From Pseudoscleropodium purum (lineage: Eukaryota > Streptophyta > Bryopsida > Hypnales > Brachytheciaceae), in the NCBI GenBank assembly GCA_963969395.1, contig OZ017796.1:42770243-42834242 (forward strand): 64,000 nucleotides of DNA. Reading direction: 5' to 3'. Positions 60,801 through 64,000 of the stretch are shown here, one piece after another (within the stretch, counting starts at the first letter, position 1; each line of letters opens with the position of its first letter). Both the position numbers and the translations under genes were made by a program. The notes under the pieces are model-generated. The model did not search any database. It had not been told where the DNA came from and saw only the letters and a program-made list of their open reading frames with translations.

Positions 60801-62635
60801 ATTATTTATAGGTATTATTAAATTATTTCTTCAACATATTAACTATGGAGAATAACAAGTTGTAGGATCTACATATTTTTGTGTAAAAAGTTTGAAAGAT
60901 GAAAACTAACTATTTGGGAAGAGTTGAAAATAATTATTTTTGAAATTCAAGCAATTTGATCTTGTAATTGATAAGGTTTCTTATTCTTAAATTTTAGAAG
61001 GGAGTACTCTAACAAGTTTACTAAAGGATCCTATGGTTGGACTTGTTGATGAAAAAATATTTATGAACGATTTAGCTTTGCTTTGGATATGAATATTTTG
61101 AAGTAATTTTGGACCAAAAAAGCACCCTAGTCCTTGAAGAGTTAATTGTACATTCTTCATCCACAATTTGGAAAAGAAGGATTTTTGTTTGTGCAAATAT
61201 AGATGCTACAATCAACATGCAAGCCAAAGCTAAAATTTGTCTTTTGAAAATAGCTTAATGCCAATTTAAACTTGCTTGTGCACTAGTAATATTGGGCTTT
61301 GGCTTCACTTTCAAAATAGGGGCATAAAAAGTGCATCAATCTAGAATTTTTTTGAAAAATTTATGGATGGATGAACAAATTTGATAAGGTCTTTAATCCC
61401 TAAAGTTCTGAGAGTTCCCTTGGGAGACACTTGAAAGTTCAAGTTGGTACTTATGATCTTAATTTTTGGCAAGATTTTTTAAAACTTTTTTCCAAGATCA
61501 AAACATTGATTAGCTTTCTGAAAATATAATTTTTATTTCTATTGGTATTTGAGAGCAAAAGTTATGACACAATAAGACCAAAACAATTGAGGGCTAGTAG
61601 CAAAACAAAATTAAAATCATTTTTGTTTAGTTTGCTTTTTAGAACAATCTCATTGTTGGGATTGGTGTGTTTCAAGCTCACCTTAGAGCTATCAACACTT
61701 TAGATTTTCCTTCTATCTCATACCTACTTTGATTAAACAATTTCTTAAAGATGAAAAATTATGGGGGTTTGAGTTTTTTTCCCAAACTCTCAACTCAATT
61801 CTTCAACATAAAAAAAAGATCCATTCTCAATTTGCAATATAATAATTTTAAGTTAAAAGGATTCAAAGCCTTATAATCTAGCCAAGTTAAGAGCAAAAAA
61901 AATTGTTTTTTCCACTTTAAACACTTCTATCTTGTGATCAATATGGTCAAAGTTTCTGAATTTTCTTGTACATATTCTCATAATAGTTTAGTGCAAGATC
62001 CTATTGTTGGATATGAAAAAGAAGCAAATGTTTGAAATTTTTGTTTGCTTAAGAAATGGCAATTTTGAATGGTTATTAACAAAAAAATGGCCTTCAAATT
62101 TTATAGATAAAGGACCAAGTTAAATGATCTTATGATAATTGAAAGTAAGTTTATGGATTTATAGTTGATCAAAGGCTTGCTAACTATAACTTCACTCCAA
62201 ATTCAAAGAATTGAAAGTATCACTACCTTTCTTCACTATTGTCAATCGTCATCATACTTTTAAAGAATCTAAAAATTTTATATACGAGCCTCATCCATGG
62301 TGGCTTCATTTGGATTACAAGAACCAAGATTTGATCCTTCCATATAACTTTACATCTTCATATCTAAGTTGAAAAAAAAAATTAGGAAATTTGGTTATTA
62401 GGCAAAATTATAGAATTTGCTTTTTAATCCAACTTTGAGCTAATATTTGAAGGAGACAATGGTTTTTAGTATTATTGCTTTATAACCTAGCCAAACTTCT
62501 TCAAGATAGCTTATATTATTGATGTAGGAGCCTCCTCTCCTTCAATTCAAAGCCAATTAATAAATAAGGTCTTTGTTGAGTTTTGCCAAAAAAATTTGAA
62601 TTAAAAAATACTTTTCATCAAAAGAAAACAATAAA
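54900..62635. other. Long gene-free AT-rich tract
   Basis: 7.7 kb with no convincing gene on either strand. Frames at 55,295-55,645, 58,918-59,145 and 60,987-61,196 are short and motif-free. A GC-richer stretch near 55,900-56,000 (GGCTTAGGGGCTCCCC) may be a degraded transposon piece. The segments near 60,960 and 61,930 share an order of phrases (CTATCTTGT-ATCAATA-GGT, GATCCTAT-GTTGGA), suggesting old duplications about 950 bp apart. Confidence 0.5.
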
Positions 62636-62639
62636 AAAT

Positions 62640-62860
62640 AATTAAATAATAATAATAATAATATTTGCTCATATTGTCAAATATTATTATTTAATAATAA
62701 TATGTAAAATATGAGCAAATATGTTTTAACTTATATAATAATAATAATATTTAAAACATATTTGCTCATATAATTATTTTATATGAGCAAATATTATTAT
62801 TATTATTAAACATAAAAAATAATTTAATAATAATAATAATAATATTTGCTATAGGTTTTT
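62640..62860. repeat. AT-rich palindrome cluster with AAT/ATT trinucleotide runs
   Basis: Alternating (AAT)n and (ATT)n runs frame repeated ATTTGCTCATAT and ATATGAGCAAAT boxes at about 62,665, 62,707, 62,760 and 62,782. The boxes are mutual complements, so several alternative cruciforms or hairpins can form. A last box beginning ATTTGCTAT is at 62,842. Confidence 0.75.
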
Positions 62861-63343
62861 ACTCTTACTAAATATTTTCACCAATTATGTTTACAAAGGT
62901 CTTCCTCTTTGAATAATATTGATACCTATCTTCTTGCAAAAATATTCACCAAAAAAAAGAAGAAGTCAAATGTAATGCTTAATGGTGTGTACCTTTATAA
63001 ACCGACACTTTTTGCTACTATGCTTAGTTTCTATTATTAAATTGGACAAATTTTCATTGCTTTTCTTGTTGGCAAGTGCAAGGAGATTCAAACACACCAA
63101 AGAACACAACATTAGATCCTATATACAAAAGTTATAAAGTCACTATCCAAATTTTTTTCGATAGATGTTTGCAAATCATTTCTTCTACACAAGTACATAT
63201 TGATTTTGGAGATGTGTACACTAAGTGATGGTAGTGATTTTATACAATTTTGGATGTACCTACCATTAACTTATTAGTACACATCACACTAAATTTCATG
63301 TCACACTAATAAATTTCACCAGTGTGTATTGCACAGACTTCTT

Positions 63344-63821
63344 ATGTAAGGTAAAATAGCCCATTACAAACTAAAGACCCATTGTGGACTCCTAGAAATG
63401 ACCCCATCAAGGTTTTCTTCTAGCAAATGAAAATTTGAACCACAATCCATGTCTTAGCTAATTGGAATGCAGTGATTAATGACCATATAGGAACTTTCAA
63501 CTTTTCAATGTTAATTCATTGTAGGAAGTGGTTCCTTTAAGGCTTCCATGTTAGAAATTATTGGGACTACATTTAGGTGAATTTGATGAATATCATGGAT
63601 ACAATTTTTGTTGGTTTTGGGGAAGTTTAGAGACCATTATGGATAGAACACTTTAAAAATTTATAACAAATCCATACTTTATTTGAAAAAATATAATTTC
63701 AAATGCTCTTGCCATTTTTGATAGTTGTCAATATGTATGAAAAAAATTAGAAAATTTCAGCAATAACACGAGGGCAAACTCCTCATTCAGTCTGCTATAA
63801 TGGGCTGTTTTTACCTTACAT
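63344..63821. mobile_element. MITE-like element of about 480 bp with inverted ends
   Basis: The left end ATGTAAGGTAAAATAGCCCA pairs with the right end, whose complement reads ATGTAAGGTAAAAACAGCCC and continues ATTA in both. The interior is non-coding. No target duplication is obvious; the family is undetermined. Confidence 0.68.
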
Positions 63822-63824
63822 GGT

Positions 63825-64000
63825 TTAGCTGCAGACGCCCCTTGTGAGTGGCTTTTCCAATGCCATGGGGTCAAATAACGTAACAATTGGTTTGGTTCCC
63901 TGTTGGTTAGCCAAACACATTCTCGCCACTCCCAAGACAGAATGAGACGAAGAAGAGTTCTATCTATTCACGCGCAACTTTGGATCTTATTTCATCTTTT
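63825..64000. other. GC-richer edge sequence, possible start of the next gene region
   Basis: The last 175 bp are clearly richer in GC than the preceding 9 kb and include GACGCCCCTTGTGAGTGG and CTCGCCACTCCCAAGACAG. This may be the promoter or leader of a gene beyond the window. No reading frame can be supported. Confidence 0.3.

Noticed and set aside
62640..62860. CRISPR-like alternation of repeats and spacers
   Set aside because: The boxes are complementary palindromes within AT trinucleotide runs in a plant nuclear sequence, with no unique spacers and no cas genes.

Overview
The window is nuclear DNA of a land plant. The evidence is many short, phase-consistent exons with GT-AG introns, plant-only families (a SKU5-similar secreted cupredoxin protein, a plant wax-synthase-type MBOAT, a G3BP-like NTF2/RRM/RGG protein, an ISE2-like DExH helicase fragment), AAACCCTA telo-boxes in 5' leaders, and long AT-rich intergenic tracts with short inverted-repeat DNA transposons. 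A non-seed plant, probably a bryophyte, fits best; this is inference from gene style only.

Layout. 1-3.6 kb: an RCC1 beta-propeller gene on the minus strand, cut by the window edge. 4.5-9.5 kb: a complete seven-exon SKS gene on the plus strand. 10.1-14.1 kb: a complete nine-exon G3BP-like gene on the minus strand with a spliced 5' leader. 16.6-22.1 kb: a complete 15-exon CCA tRNA nucleotidyltransferase gene on the minus strand. 22.1-28.9 kb: gene-free and AT-rich, dominated by a fold-back of about 4.3 kb whose right arm is split by a 1.3-kb CACTA element. 29.2-33.0 kb: a seven-exon plastid-type PGP phosphatase (YqeG-like HAD) gene on the plus strand. 37.1-38.5 kb: a two-exon wax-synthase/sterol-acyltransferase-like MBOAT gene on the plus strand. 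40.8-42.6 kb: a decayed 5' piece of a DExH helicase. 42.8-46.1 and 51.1-53.4 kb: two intron-containing, decayed partial copies of the CCA gene, in opposite orientation to the parent. 47.4-48.8 kb: a kinase-like gene broken by one frameshift. 54-64 kb: AT-rich, with MITE-like elements and no recognisable gene.

The intact genes are unrelated housekeeping or cell-wall/lipid genes and do not form a pathway. The most informative part is 40-54 kb. The CCA fragments carry their own insertions, and the intact CCA gene serves as an empty-site reference. That comparison defines a TTAA-targeting (piggyBac-like) MITE family to the base. A second family of about 0.28 kb has four copies in the window and abuts both CCA fragments. 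I found no convincing new biochemical system; the new material is transposon and gene-fragment biology. Exon boundaries were worked out by hand from splice signals and reading-frame continuity and have no transcript support.
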